Assembly (NCBI GenBank): GCA_963729195.1
Contig: CAVSNF010000027.1
Location: forward strand, 1 to 64,000
Reading direction: 5' to 3'
Origin: CAVPTL01 sp963729195
GTDB taxonomy: Bacteria; Actinomycetota; Thermoleophilia; Gaiellales; JAICJC01
Length of the DNA stretch: 64,000 nucleotides
In this document: piece after piece, positions 1-9,182 of the stretch
How positions within the stretch are numbered: the first letter of the stretch is position 1
Layout of the letters: every line of letters starts with the position of its first letter
Notes under the pieces: model-generated
Database searches by the model: none
What the model was told of the DNA's origin: nothing
Seen by the model: the letters and a program-made list of their open reading frames with translations, nothing else
Made by a program: the position numbers and the translations under genes

Positions 1-561
1 GCACATCCGAATCACGTCTTGGACGTCCTCGTAGTTGTCCTGGATCTTCGTACAGTTGAAGATCATGGATCCCTCTTGATAGACGTCTCGGCAGGTCGCC
101 CAAAGCGTGGTCGGTTCGGAGTTGCCGATGTCGGCGAGGTGAGCCTTTACCACCACCGTCAGCTGGTGCACGCCGTCATCGTCGATGATCGGGATCAGCA
201 GCGAGTTATCGCTGGTGTGGCCGTTTCCGTGGTACGGCGAGTTATGCATGTATGCGTCCCCGCGGCGCGGGTTCGGGTGGTATTGGCGGAGGTATTTGGA
301 GGCGATGTTCGGCCCGCTCATCACGTGCACCGGAAGGCTCTCGGCGCTGACCAGCACCTCGTCGTTTCGCGAGACGACACAGCATGAGCAATCCTTCGCG
401 GTATTCAGCGCGGCCGACCATGCCGTCCGAAAGAGCGTGTCGGTCATCTTGCGAACGATGCCTTGAAGCCTCGCTGTCGTCACCGCCATCGTGAGCGGGT
501 CGACCTCGGAATTTCGGCTCGGCGGGCGGCTATCCATGGGTGACCCCGGTTGCTCGCTCAT
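1..561 (-). CDS. hyuB: Hydantoinase B / oxoprolinase family protein, N-terminal part
   Basis: The minus strand encodes 187 residues of the HyuB/oxoprolinase beta family, and the gene continues off the left edge. Visible family features are the early DPLTMAV segment, a CSCCVVSRNDEVLV stretch and a GDAYMHNSPYHGNGHTSD region near residues 100-115. HyuB works with HyuA in ATP-dependent opening of hydantoin-type or 5-oxoproline-type rings. An ATG at 561 overlaps the end of hyuA by 32 bases; a second in-frame ATG at 537 would overlap by 8 bases. Either start implies translational coupling with hyuA. Substrate cannot be told from sequence. Confidence 0.85.
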   Translation of the reverse strand, partial: MSEQPGSPMDSRPPSRNSEVDPLTMAVTTARLQGIVRKMTDTLFRTAWSAALNTAKDCSCCVVSRNDEVLVSAESLPVHVMSGPNIASKYLRQYHPNPRRGDAYMHNSPYHGNGHTSDNSLLIPIIDDDGVHQLTVVVKAHLADIGNSEPTTLWATCRDVYQEGSMIFNCTKIQDNYEDVQDVIRMC

Positions 562-2674
562 CGCCAAGCCTTTCGTCTGTGGATGCTGCCACCGTGATCA
601 GGAGGTTGCCTCCCGCGAGGCGCTCGGCGGTTGCGCCGGGATCGACAACGATGGTCGTAAACGGCGCCTCGATGATCGCCGGACCCTCGATGCTGTTGGC
701 TCCCGGAACCAGCCGCTCGAGCAGCTCAACCTTCCCCTTGACCACGCCGTGGCCCGCGAAGTAGAGGTCGCGGAAGCCATCAGCGTCCTCGGATCCGCCA
801 CCCACCACTGACCCCAGCGGATGATCGCCCACCGCCGGGCAACTGACGCGGGCCCGGAGTCCAATCAGGTGGATCGGTGATCGCTGGTCGCGCACGGCAA
901 AGATCTGTTCGTGGCGCTCATGAAATGCCGCGACAAAGTCGGCGACGGCGGTCGGGGAGTCAAGAGCGTTTCCGGCGAGCGGAACATCGATCTCCCATAC
1001 CTGCCGGGCGTAGCGGGCCTCGGCCGTAAACTCGAGGGTCGCCTCCTGAGAGTCACCGTCGGCCTCCAGCACGAACTGGTCACAACGCTCGGTCAGTTCG
1101 GCGAACGCCCGCTCGGCGGCTGCGTGGTCAAAGCCATCTGTCTTGAGGAACAGCGGCGGCGCCGAGAACTCGGCTGCCATCTCCAAGAGCAGCGCCCCAA
1201 CGGCACTCATCGTGGCGCCGGCGTCCGGGATGATCACGCGTTGGATACCCAGTCGGCGCGCAATCGAGACTGCGTTCAAGCCGGCGGCACCACCCCCGCC
1301 AACCAGCACGGCACCGCGCGGATCCACTCCCTGGGCCACGGTGATCATGTCGATCGCCTGCACCATCTGCTCGGTCGCCAGCGCAACGATCGCCGCCGCC
1401 GCCTCGTGGCCGGTCACGCCAAGTGGATCCGCCACGCGCTGCTCGATGGCCGCGGTGGCGGCAGAGGCGTCCAAGGGCATGGCGCCTCCCAGGAAGTGGT
1501 GCGGATCGACGTAGCCGAGCACGATCGCGGCGTCGGTGAGGGTGGGGGACGTTCCACCCCTGCCGTACGCCGCCGGGCCCGGGTCGGCGCCGGCGCTCGC
1601 CGGGCCGACGTGCAGCAGACCGCCGGCGTCAACAGACGCGATGCTCCCGCCGCCGGCACCGATACTGCGAATGTCGACGGCCGGAAAGCCGGTGATGTGG
1701 CCGATGAACTTCGGTCCCAGCCACGTCTCTCGCGTCATGGGGATCTCACCACGCCGGACCAGCGCGACGTCGTAGCTGGTGCCGCCGGTATCGGCCACGA
1801 TCACCGAATCGGCCTGCAGATCACGGAGTGCGAAATGTCGTGCCGCGACCGGTGCCGCGGCCGGGCCAGAATTGATCGAGAGAATCGGGGCGCCCGCCAT
1901 GTCGCGGGCGTCGATCAACCCGCTCGCGGCCGAAACAAGCAGCAACCGGCCCGCAAAGCCGGCCTCGTGCAGCCGACTCTCCAGATCCGCGAGATACCGG
2001 GTCATCAGCGGCTTCAGCGACGCATCGATCGCGGTCGACGATGCGCGGCGGTACTCACGCAAGACCGGGTTGAGCTGGTGCGAGAGGGTGTAGGGAACGC
2101 CCGGGAGGTGGATGTCGAGAAGCTCTCCGACCCGCGCCTCGTGGTCAGGATTCGCGATCGACCAGAGCAGACAGACCGCCACCGCCTCCACGTCTCGGGA
2201 GCGAAGCGCCTGCAGCACCTCGATCACCGCCGCCTCATCCAGCGGCCGCCGTACCTGACCCTCAGCCCCGATCCGCTCAGGGATCTCAAACGTCAGCGAT
2301 CGCGGAATGTACGGATCGGGATAGTCGTAGCTCCAATCGAATGGGTCGGGACGACCGCCTTCTCGCATCGCCAGGGTGTCGGGGTGGCCTTTGGTGCAGA
2401 TCAGCGCCGTGCGGGCGGTCGTTCCGGTCAGGATCGCATTGGTTGATCGAGTCGTGCCGTGCAGCAGCACGTCGATTCTCTCCAGGAAGTCCCGGAGTGG
2501 GGTGTCCTGCGCGTCGGCGGCGAGCTGCAGCACCCCCAGAATCCCCGTCGTGGGATCCGCGATCGTGGTCGGATGCTTGTACAACAGAACGGCACCGCTC
2601 GGATCTGCGACCGCGAGGTCGGTGAATGTCCCACCAGTGTCAATCGCACAGCGAAGTCCCCGGTCGGGTGTCAC
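530..2674 (-). CDS. hyuA: Hydantoinase A / oxoprolinase family protein
   Basis: This 714-residue protein is full length for the HyuA (N-methylhydantoinase/5-oxoprolinase alpha) family. The N-terminal nucleotide-binding signature DTGGTFTD is at residues 12-19, a glycine-rich IGAGGGSIA stretch lies in the middle, and VGGGGAAGLNA follows later, as in the actin-like ATPase fold of this family. The start is GTG at 2674. With the downstream hyuB it should form a two-subunit ATP-dependent cyclic-amidase (hydantoin, oxoproline or acetone-carboxylase-like). The agmatinase-family gene upstream on the same strand suggests use of nitrogen compounds, but that link is inference. The reading frame is intact. 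Confidence 0.9.
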   Translation of the reverse strand: MTPDRGLRCAIDTGGTFTDLAVADPSGAVLLYKHPTTIADPTTGILGVLQLAADAQDTPLRDFLERIDVLLHGTTRSTNAILTGTTARTALICTKGHPDTLAMREGGRPDPFDWSYDYPDPYIPRSLTFEIPERIGAEGQVRRPLDEAAVIEVLQALRSRDVEAVAVCLLWSIANPDHEARVGELLDIHLPGVPYTLSHQLNPVLREYRRASSTAIDASLKPLMTRYLADLESRLHEAGFAGRLLLVSAASGLIDARDMAGAPILSINSGPAAAPVAARHFALRDLQADSVIVADTGGTSYDVALVRRGEIPMTRETWLGPKFIGHITGFPAVDIRSIGAGGGSIASVDAGGLLHVGPASAGADPGPAAYGRGGTSPTLTDAAIVLGYVDPHHFLGGAMPLDASAATAAIEQRVADPLGVTGHEAAAAIVALATEQMVQAIDMITVAQGVDPRGAVLVGGGGAAGLNAVSIARRLGIQRVIIPDAGATMSAVGALLLEMAAEFSAPPLFLKTDGFDHAAAERAFAELTERCDQFVLEADGDSQEATLEFTAEARYARQVWEIDVPLAGNALDSPTAVADFVAAFHERHEQIFAVRDQRSPIHLIGLRARVSCPAVGDHPLGSVVGGGSEDADGFRDLYFAGHGVVKGKVELLERLVPGANSIEGPAIIEAPFTTIVVDPGATAERLAGGNLLITVAASTDERLGDERATGVTHG

Positions 2675-2680
2675 GAAACG

Positions 2681-2695
2681 GATGATCCGATCATC
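2681..2695. promoter_or_regulatory. 15-bp palindrome upstream of hyuA, possible operator
   Basis: GATGATC and GATCATC flank a single central C, giving a perfect 7+1+7 palindrome 6 bp upstream of the hyuA GTG start. The size suits a dimeric regulator such as GntR. No regulator gene lies next to it in the window, so function is inferred only from symmetry and position. The rest of the 2675-2815 gap shows no convincing gene. Confidence 0.35.
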
Positions 2696-2815
2696 AACAT
2701 GATTCTCACTAGGTGGCAGCTAGTCTCATCTAATGGTTGGGTTGGTCGATCTTATACACCTCTGCTGTCCGGTGTCAAAATCGGCCAGCCACCGCCCAGA
2801 GCCAATTCGCGCATA

Positions 2816-3814
2816 TCAGCCGGCGCGTTGGTCGGCGATGAGCGCGATCAGTTCGAACATGGCGCCGCATGCGACCTGGGCGGTGATGCCGTTGGGAGCG
2901 TCCTTGGTCGGCATCAGACAGACCACGTCGCCACCGATCACGTCCAGACCGCGGAGGCCGCGCAGGAGTCCGAAGGCTTCGTCGATCGTCCAGCCGTTGA
3001 ATGCTGGTTCGAGGTTCGAGACACCGGGTGCGACCGACGGGTCGAGGCAGTCGAGGTCGAACGTCACATACACCGGCAGGTCGCCGACCCTGTCTCGGAT
3101 CAGGTCGACACAGGCTTGTGCACCAAGCTCGCGGTAGCGCGCGATCGGGACGACCTCGTATCCCAGCTCGAGGCTCGGGTCAAGCCAGGTCGGTGTCAAC
3201 GGGTGGCCGCGCATGCCGATCTGGACGCTGCGCGAGGCGTCGACCCGCCCCTCACGGACGAGGTAGCTCGCCCAGTGAGCTGCGGAGTCGCGCGCTCCAT
3301 GCCAATGGGGAATCGACTCGTAGGCGTCGATGTGCGCGTCCAGGTGCACGAGCGCAACCGGGGCGCCACCTGCCAGCGGCGAGTCGGGCGCTGCAAGGCC
3401 ACGCAGGATGCCGCCGGTAATCGAGTGGTCGCCGCCGATCGAAACCGGCCGTGCGTTGGCCGCGGCGACGTGCTCGTAGTAGCGCGTGATTCGCGCGACC
3501 GTCGCCTCGTTGTCATTGGACTCCGGGAGCGGCACATCACCAAGGTCACGCACCCGGCAAACCTCCCACGGCGAGAGGCCGTAGGTGGCGTGGTAGCGGC
3601 GTATGGCGGCCGAGTAGTGGCGCACCGCGCGCGGGCCGAGATGCTGGTTTCGCTCGGTGGAGCCGTTGCCGGTGCTGTGCGGCACGCCGATCAGCGCGAT
3701 GTCACAGTCATGGGGATCGTGAGCGACCTCGCAACGAAAAAGCGTTGCCGGGCCCCACCAGTACAACCCCTCGACCATCATCCGATCAGCTGGTGAAAGA
3801 TCGTTGAACACCAC
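2816..3814 (-). CDS. speB: Agmatinase/arginase family ureohydrolase
   Basis: This 332-residue protein belongs to the binuclear manganese ureohydrolases, which remove urea from agmatine, arginine, guanidinobutyrate or related guanidines. All metal-binding motifs are visible: GGDHSITGG near residue 127, HLDAHIDAY near 155 and TFDLDCLDPSVAPG near 255. The start is GTG at 3814. It lies upstream of hyuA in the same direction with a 141-bp gap, so co-transcription is possible but not certain. Agmatinase is the commonest annotation for this type, but substrate choice within the family is not readable from these motifs. Confidence 0.85.
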   Translation of the reverse strand: MVFNDLSPADRMMVEGLYWWGPATLFRCEVAHDPHDCDIALIGVPHSTGNGSTERNQHLGPRAVRHYSAAIRRYHATYGLSPWEVCRVRDLGDVPLPESNDNEATVARITRYYEHVAAANARPVSIGGDHSITGGILRGLAAPDSPLAGGAPVALVHLDAHIDAYESIPHWHGARDSAAHWASYLVREGRVDASRSVQIGMRGHPLTPTWLDPSLELGYEVVPIARYRELGAQACVDLIRDRVGDLPVYVTFDLDCLDPSVAPGVSNLEPAFNGWTIDEAFGLLRGLRGLDVIGGDVVCLMPTKDAPNGITAQVACGAMFELIALIADQRAG

Positions 3815-3856
3815 TCAACGCCCCTCTGCCTCGAGATCTGTACAGAGCAACAGCAG

Positions 3857-3917
3857 CGGAGAGGGGGATTCGAACCCCCGGTACGCCAATAAGACGCACA
3901 ACGGTTTTCGAGACCGC
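3857..3917 (-). repeat. Displaced 3' half of tRNA-Ser(CGA): attachment-site copy
   Basis: These 61 bases repeat the 3' half of the intact tRNA-Ser at 5861-5950, from the 3' side of the anticodon stem, through the variable arm and T-loop, to the acceptor end. The match to 5861-5923 is exact except for a G run that is two bases shorter here. Beyond position 3917 the sequences diverge and the 5' half of a tRNA is absent, so this is not a functional gene. A direct repeat of a tRNA 3' half is the usual footprint of tyrosine-integrase insertion. Confidence 0.85.
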
Positions 3918-4018
3918 TGGGTGTCCACACTAAACCGTATCGTTGAGCCTAACGGGTCGGCTGATCCCAACTGTGATCCCTAACTCATCCCGGTTTCCGG
4001 AGGTCGAAGCGTACCCGG

Positions 4019-4333
4019 CCAACGACTGGCCGCGGTGAGCTCCGCGCCCTGCGATAGGACGACATCGACCTCAACGCTGGAGTGATCCATGTCCGTCGAG
4101 CGATGGACGCGCGCGGTCGATTATCACACCCAAAAGTGCCGCCGGTACTCGCACCGTGCCCATCGCCAAAGTCCTACGCGCCCACCCGGCGGCGCATCGA
4201 CTGCGAAACGTGTCAGACCGATGCGTACCGCTATGGCCACCTCATCCCCGGCAATGGAGAAGAAGCCGCCGCTCTCGTGGACGCCTACCTTGACCGGATT
4301 GGGGGCACGACAACAGGCGCGAACCGCCTGTAG
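4019..4333 (+). pseudogene. Tyrosine recombinase (phage-type integrase), degraded C-terminal part
   Basis: Translated pieces match the catalytic domain of tyrosine integrases in order. From 4019 the frame reads TGRGELRALR, then a stop codon where the family has Trp, then DDIDLNAGVIHVRRAMD. A second frame from 4129 reads PKSAAGTRTVPIAKVLRAH. The first frame resumes with RYGHLIPGNGEEAAALVDAY, the typical end with the catalytic Tyr region. At least one in-frame stop and two frame changes, plus loss of the middle HxxR region and the N-terminal domain, mark it as a pseudogene. Its place beside a tRNA-derived repeat identifies it as the enzyme that made the insertion. Confidence 0.8.
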
Positions 4334-4429
4334 GTCGCGCGTTTTGGGGGGCCCAGTCGTGGTTGAGTGAAGCGGCGACCGCCCCGGCGGATCCGACCTG
4401 TCGCAAGCCGCACGATAAGCTGCGGCGTT

Positions 4430-5713
4430 GTGAACGTGGCAGTCCGCACCGATACAGTCGACCTGCCCGAGCGGCCGGATGTCGTGATCGCGGGTGGCGG
4501 GATAGGCGGGTTGACGCTCGCGCTCGCCCTTCACGAGCGCGGCATCGGTTGTGTGGTATACGAGATGGCTCGCGAGATCCGCCCGCTGGGCGTTGGCATC
4601 AACCTCCTGCCGCACGCCGTCCGTGTTCTAACGCAACTGCGGCTCGATCGGCAGTTGGCCGCCCACTCAGTGGCCACGAAGGAGCTGGCGTACTTCAACC
4701 GCCACGGCCAGCTGATCTGGTCGGAACCTCGGGGGAGAGACGCGGGCTACGACTACCCGCAGTTCTCTGTTCACCGCGGCGTGTTGCAAACCGAGTTGCT
4801 CGCGACCGTCAGACAGCGGCTAGGGTCTGGGGTCGTGCGAACCGGCCTGGCCGTCGCCGGTTTCACACAAGACAACGATCAGGTGTCGGTGCGGCTCACC
4901 TGCGGCCGAAGGGGTCGTGACGCTGGCGAGGTGCGCACTCAGGTGCTGATCGGGGCCGACGGCGTCCACTCTACCGTCCGGTCACAGCTGCATCCCGACG
5001 AGGGTGGGCTGCGGTACTCGGGACGGATGCTGTGGCGCGCGGTGACTCGTGGTCAAGGGTTCATGAGCAGACGATCGATGATCATGGCCGGCCACCAAGA
5101 CCAAAAGTTCGTGTGTTATCCGATCACGCCGGCCGATCCCCAGGGCCTCCAGACGATCAATTGGATCGCCGAGCTGCCGGTGCCAGGAACTGCGCCGCCG
5201 CCTCAGGATTGGTCGCGAGTGGTGCAGGCCGGCGTGTTTCGGTCGGCGTTTGCCGACTGGCGATTCGAGTGGCTCGACGTGCCGGCGCTGATCGACGGCG
5301 CTGAGGCGATCTACGAGTACCCGCTCTCCGACCGTGACCCTTTGGACAGTTGGGGGGACGGGCGCGTCAACCTGCTTGGCGACGCGGCGCACCCGATGTA
5401 CCCAATCGGCTCGAACGGCGCATCACAGGCGATCCTCGATGCCGAATCTCTCGCGAATGCGTTGGCCGACATCACGGATCCGGCGGCGGCCCTGGCGGCA
5501 TACGAGGAGGCGCGCCGTCCGGCAACCTCAGCGATCGTGCGGCTGAACCGCCAAAACGGACCCGAACAGGTGATGCAACTCGCCGAGCAGCGTGCTCCGG
5601 ATGGATTCGCCAACATCCACGACGTGATCCAGGCTGACGAGCTTGAGGAAATCGCCGCCCGCTACAAGTTGGCGGCGGGGTTCGCTCCCGAGCAGGTTAA
5701 TCGGCAGACCTAA
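4430..5713 (+). CDS. FAD-dependent aromatic monooxygenase, PhzS-like
   Basis: A class A flavoprotein monooxygenase of about 427 residues. It has the FAD-binding GGGIGGLTLALALHERG near the N-terminus, a central GADGVHSTVR motif and the second FAD motif LLGDAAHPMYPIGSNGASQA. Segments such as EIRPLGVGINLLPHAV and SVHRGVLQTELL closely resemble the phenazine monooxygenase PhzS subgroup. These enzymes hydroxylate aromatic or heteroaromatic acids using NAD(P)H and O2; the substrate here is unknown. GTG at 4430 is the most natural start, though an upstream GTG at 4367 is in frame. It is alone, inside the tRNA-Ser island, so it may be acquired cargo. Confidence 0.85.
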   Translation: MNVAVRTDTVDLPERPDVVIAGGGIGGLTLALALHERGIGCVVYEMAREIRPLGVGINLLPHAVRVLTQLRLDRQLAAHSVATKELAYFNRHGQLIWSEPRGRDAGYDYPQFSVHRGVLQTELLATVRQRLGSGVVRTGLAVAGFTQDNDQVSVRLTCGRRGRDAGEVRTQVLIGADGVHSTVRSQLHPDEGGLRYSGRMLWRAVTRGQGFMSRRSMIMAGHQDQKFVCYPITPADPQGLQTINWIAELPVPGTAPPPQDWSRVVQAGVFRSAFADWRFEWLDVPALIDGAEAIYEYPLSDRDPLDSWGDGRVNLLGDAAHPMYPIGSNGASQAILDAESLANALADITDPAAALAAYEEARRPATSAIVRLNRQNGPEQVMQLAEQRAPDGFANIHDVIQADELEEIAARYKLAAGFAPEQVNRQT

Positions 5714-5859
5714 CATCGCCGATCGTGCGACCGACCAGACCGACGTAGTTTTCGGCCAGGGTGGTCGCTGCCGCGGGCGAGCCGACGACGTAGCAAGGCG
5801 GTGGGCTGGTGGAGCCACCCGGTGATCGCGTGCAACCACGCGGGATTCGGCTCTACCAA

Positions 5860-5950
<91 letters not shown>

Positions 5951-6020
5951 AACGCGCCAAGTCTACCCAGCACCGGGTTGACGAGGCGCCGGGATTTGCG
6001 CGGTCTGCTAGCGTGGCGGC

Positions 6021-7184
6021 GTGCCCGAACTGGCTTCCACCATCGTCGACCTGACCGAGGAGCAGCGCGCGATCCAGGCGCTCGCCCGGGATTTCGCCCG
6101 GACTGAGATCCGGCCGGTCGCCGCGGAGGTGGATGAGCGCGACGTGCACTGCCCGCTGGACGTGGTCTACAAGGCGGCCGAGCTCGGCCTGACGTCGTTC
6201 ATGCTGCCCGAGGAGGTCGGTGGCGGCGGCATCGAAGACGTGCTCACCGGCTGCCTGGTGCAGGAGGAGCTGAACTGGGGCTGCGCCGGCATCGGCAACC
6301 TGATCACCTCCGCCGGATTCTTCGCCCGCACGCTGGTCGAGGTGGGCACCGCCGAGCAGAAGCAGCGCTGGCTGGCGCCGCTGACGACCGACACGCCGCC
6401 GCTGACCGCGCTGGGCTCCACCGAGCCAGGCGTGGGCTCCGACACGGCCGCCATGACCACCACCGCCGAGCGCACCGCGGACGGCTACCGCCTGAACGGC
6501 CAGAAGACGTGGATCTCCAACGGCGGGATCGCCGAGTACTACTGCTTCTTTGCGACAGTCGCGCCCGGCACCGGCTCCAAGGGCGTGACGGCGTTCGTGG
6601 TCGAGAAGTCCGACGAGGGCGTCTCGTTCGGCGAGCCGATGCGAAAGATGGGCCAGCGCGCGATCATCAACACCGAGGTGTTTCTCTCCAACTGCGAGAT
6701 CCCCGAGGATCGCCGGCTGGGCGAGGAGGGCAAGGGGTTCTACAGCCTCATGCACACCTTCGACGAATCCCGCATCCACCTCGCCGCCAGCGCCGTGGGG
6801 ATCGCCCGCGCGGCGCTCGAGTACGCGGTCGAGTACGCCAAGACCCGGGAGGCGTTCGGCAAGCCCATCGGCCACCACCAGGCCGTCGGGTTCCGGCTGG
6901 CAGACATGGCGACCAGGGTGGACGCCGCTCGCCTCCTGACCCACCGCGCCGCCGTCTCGATGGACGCCGGGAACCACGTGCCGGCCGAGGCGGCGATGGC
7001 CAAGCTGTTTGCCTCGGAGACCGCGTCCTACTGCACCTGGGCGGCTCTGCAGACGCTCGGCGGGTGGGGCTACTCGCGCGAGTATCCGGTGGAGAAGTGG
7101 GTCAGGGATGCCCGGCTCGAGGAGATCGAGGAAGGCACCTCAGACATTCAGCGGCTGATCATCAGCCGCTCGCTGACGCGCTGA
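6021..7184 (+). CDS. Acyl-CoA dehydrogenase
   Basis: This 387-residue protein has the normal length and layout of soluble acyl-CoA dehydrogenases, which introduce the alpha-beta double bond into acyl-CoA with FAD and pass electrons to ETF. The first family signature is around ALGSTEPGVGSDTAAM, followed by NGQKTWISNGG. The C-terminal helical domain carries TREAFGKPIGHHQAVGFRLA and then LEEIEEGTSDIQRLI, whose Glu before the Gly-Thr is in the position of the catalytic base. Chain-length preference is not readable. The 3' end overlaps the convergent dehydrogenase gene by 23 bp. Confidence 0.93.
   Translation: MPELASTIVDLTEEQRAIQALARDFARTEIRPVAAEVDERDVHCPLDVVYKAAELGLTSFMLPEEVGGGGIEDVLTGCLVQEELNWGCAGIGNLITSAGFFARTLVEVGTAEQKQRWLAPLTTDTPPLTALGSTEPGVGSDTAAMTTTAERTADGYRLNGQKTWISNGGIAEYYCFFATVAPGTGSKGVTAFVVEKSDEGVSFGEPMRKMGQRAIINTEVFLSNCEIPEDRRLGEEGKGFYSLMHTFDESRIHLAASAVGIARAALEYAVEYAKTREAFGKPIGHHQAVGFRLADMATRVDAARLLTHRAAVSMDAGNHVPAEAAMAKLFASETASYCTWAALQTLGGWGYSREYPVEKWVRDARLEEIEEGTSDIQRLIISRSLTR
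7150..7170. terminator. Perfect 21-bp palindrome at a convergent gene overlap
   Basis: AGCGGCTGAT at 7150-7159 and ATCAGCCGCT at 7161-7170 flank one C, inside the last codons of the acyl-CoA dehydrogenase and across the stop codon of the convergent dehydrogenase. An RNA hairpin of 10 bp would form on either strand with almost no loop, so a DNA-binding or partial terminator role is possible. No T-run follows. Confidence 0.35.
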
Positions 7185-8017
7185 GCACCTCCGCCACCGC
7201 CTCGGCGGCCCGCCGGTAGGGCAGGAACTCACTCTGGTCGGAGAACCAGGCCATGTACGGCGTGATCACGATGTGCTTGGCAGCCAGCAGGTCGGCTGCC
7301 GGCGGCTGCTCCCACGCGTGGTCGAAGCCGGCCCGGATGTGGGTGGCCTCGATGATCGCCCGGCGGTCGACCAGTCCCGCGCGGGCGGTATTCACAAGCA
7401 CGCCCTGGTCTCGGATCAACGCCAGCCGGCGGGCGTCCAGGATGCGGGCGGTGCGCTCGCTCAGAGCGAGGTGCAGCGTCACCGCGTCGGCCCACTCGAG
7501 CAGCGGGTCGAGCACGGGCTCGCCGCCCTCCTGAAACGGGTCGTGATAGCGCACCTCCATCCCCAGTGCGCGGGCGCGATCGGCCGTCGCGTGGCCGATG
7601 TTGCCGTAGCCGATCACCGCCAGCCGGGAGCCGCGGATCTGCCGCGGCACACCCGCCAGAGCGGTAATCCCACCCGCCCGCACGGGTGTCGGCCACGGCG
7701 TAGGGAATCCCGCGCAGCAGCCCCACCAGCAGTGCGATCGTGTGGTCGGCGACCTCGTCGGTGCAGTAGTCGCCGATCGCCCTGACCTGCACCCCGTGCT
7801 CCTCGGCGGCCACCAGGTCGATGTGATCAAAGCCGGTGGACGCGGTGGCCACCATCCGCAGCTGGGGCAGCCGCTCGATGTCGGCAGCCGACACCGGGAC
7901 GTCTGGGGTGACCATCAGCGCGACCGTATCCGGCGGCGCCTCGGCGACCGACCCCAGCTCCGCGTCAGGCACGAACTCGTGCACGATCTCGAGCGGATAG
8001 CTCGGGTCGCACACCAC
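7162..8017 (-). CDS. D-2-hydroxyacid dehydrogenase (NAD-dependent), frameshifted
   Basis: The product belongs to the D-isomer 2-hydroxyacid dehydrogenases (glyoxylate, phosphoglycerate or formate dehydrogenase type). The first half from 8017 reads through TASTGFDHIDLVAAEEHG and DEVADHTIALLVGLLRG. After a frame change near 7665 it continues with the Rossmann motif LAVIGYGNIGHATADRARA, then LVNTARAGLVDRRAI and ITPYMAWFSDQS near the end. In typical members the last motif carries the catalytic His region (TPHxAxxS); here it reads TPYMAWFS, so the usual His is a Tyr. It follows the pot-type transporter genes in the same direction, so it may process the imported compound. Confidence 0.75.
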
Positions 8018-8031
8018 TACCCGGTTGGCGC

Positions 8032-9155
8032 TCAGCTCGCGACTGCCGCGACGGCATCCTCGTCTACGGCCGCTGTGCCCGTGTCTGTCAGAACCCGCAG
8101 CGCCTCGGCCGGCATGTACACCTTGACGGCATCGCCCTGGCGGTAGGGGATCTCTTCACCGGCGTTTTGGATCAGCGCCTGAATCTTGTCGCCGTTGGCC
8201 AGGATGATCAAAAGCTGCACCGAGTTGCCGAGATAGACGGGCCGATCGATCATGCCGGGAATCCGGTTGGGGCCCTCCGATGAGTGCGCCTCGAGCCGCA
8301 CCCGCTCGGGCCGGATCACGATCCGGGTGGCGCCCACCACGTCGGTGGTGCCGTGTGCGGCGTGCATCTCGAAGTCGCCCACCATCACCTTGCAGGTGCC
8401 GTCGGGCTGCTTGCCCTTGGCCTCGGCCTCCATCAGGTTCGAGACGCCCAGGAAGTCGGCCACAAACGTGGTCGCCGGCGCCTCGTACACCTCCTGCGGG
8501 GGAGCGACCTGCTCGACCTTGCCGTTCGACATCACGGCGATCCGGTCGGACATGGTGAGCGCTTCCTCCTGGTCGTGGGTCACGTACACGAACGTGATCC
8601 CGACCTGCTGCTGCAGAGCCTTGAGCTCGACCTGCAGCTGCTTTCGCAGCTTGGCATCCAGAGCGCCAAGCGGCTCGTCCAACAGCAGCACCGAGGGCTT
8701 CAGCACGAGCGCCCGCGCCAGCGCCACGCGCTGCTGCTGGCCACCCGACATCTGCCCGGGCTTGCGCTTCTCAAAGCCGGTCAGCTGCACCAGCTCGAGC
8801 GCCTCGGCCACGCGCGTCTTGATGTCGGCCTTGCTCACCCGCTGGCGGCGCAGCCCGAAGGCGACGTTGTCGTTGACGTTCAGGTGCGGGAACAGCGCGT
8901 AGTTCTGGAACACGGTGTTGACGTTTCGCTTATGCGGCGGGGTGTACTCCATGTTCGACGCCGTCGAGCAGGATCTCGCCCTCGGTGGGCTGCTCGAAGC
9001 CGGCGATCATGCGCAGCGTGGTGGTCTTGCCGCAGCCCGACGGGCCCAGCATCGAGAAGAACTCGCCGCTCGGCATCTCGAGGTTGATGCCGTCGACCGC
9101 GGCCATCTCGCCGAACCGCTTGACCAGACTTGACGAGTTTGACTTCGCCTGCCAT
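8032..9155 (-). CDS. potA: Polyamine-type ABC transporter ATP-binding protein (PotA-like), frameshifted
   Basis: This is the cytoplasmic ATPase of a spermidine/putrescine-type importer. After MAGEVKLV at 9155 a frame slip occurs near 9130; then LVKRFGEMAAVDGINLEM and the Walker A GPSGCGKTTTLRMIAGFEQP follow. A second slip near 8950 leads into the Q-loop (VFQNYALFPHLNV), signature MSGGQQQRVALARAL, Walker B VLLLDEPLGALD, the His switch VTHDQEEAL and a C-terminal TOBE domain (residues about 290-370). Both slips fall in conserved sequence, so they are probably read errors. It is the last transporter gene of the Rieske-pot operon. Confidence 0.82.
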
Positions 9156-9182
9156 CGTGCCTCCAGCCTACAGATTGGATCT

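Noticed and set aside
911..2446. 511-codon plus-strand open frame opposite hyuA
   Set aside because: It is antisense to a complete hyuA with all family motifs and its Arg/Gly-rich composition is that of a GC-rich shadow frame.
3857..3917. A second functional tRNA-Ser gene
   Set aside because: Only the 3' half is present; the D-arm and 5' acceptor strand are missing and the acceptor end is two bases short.
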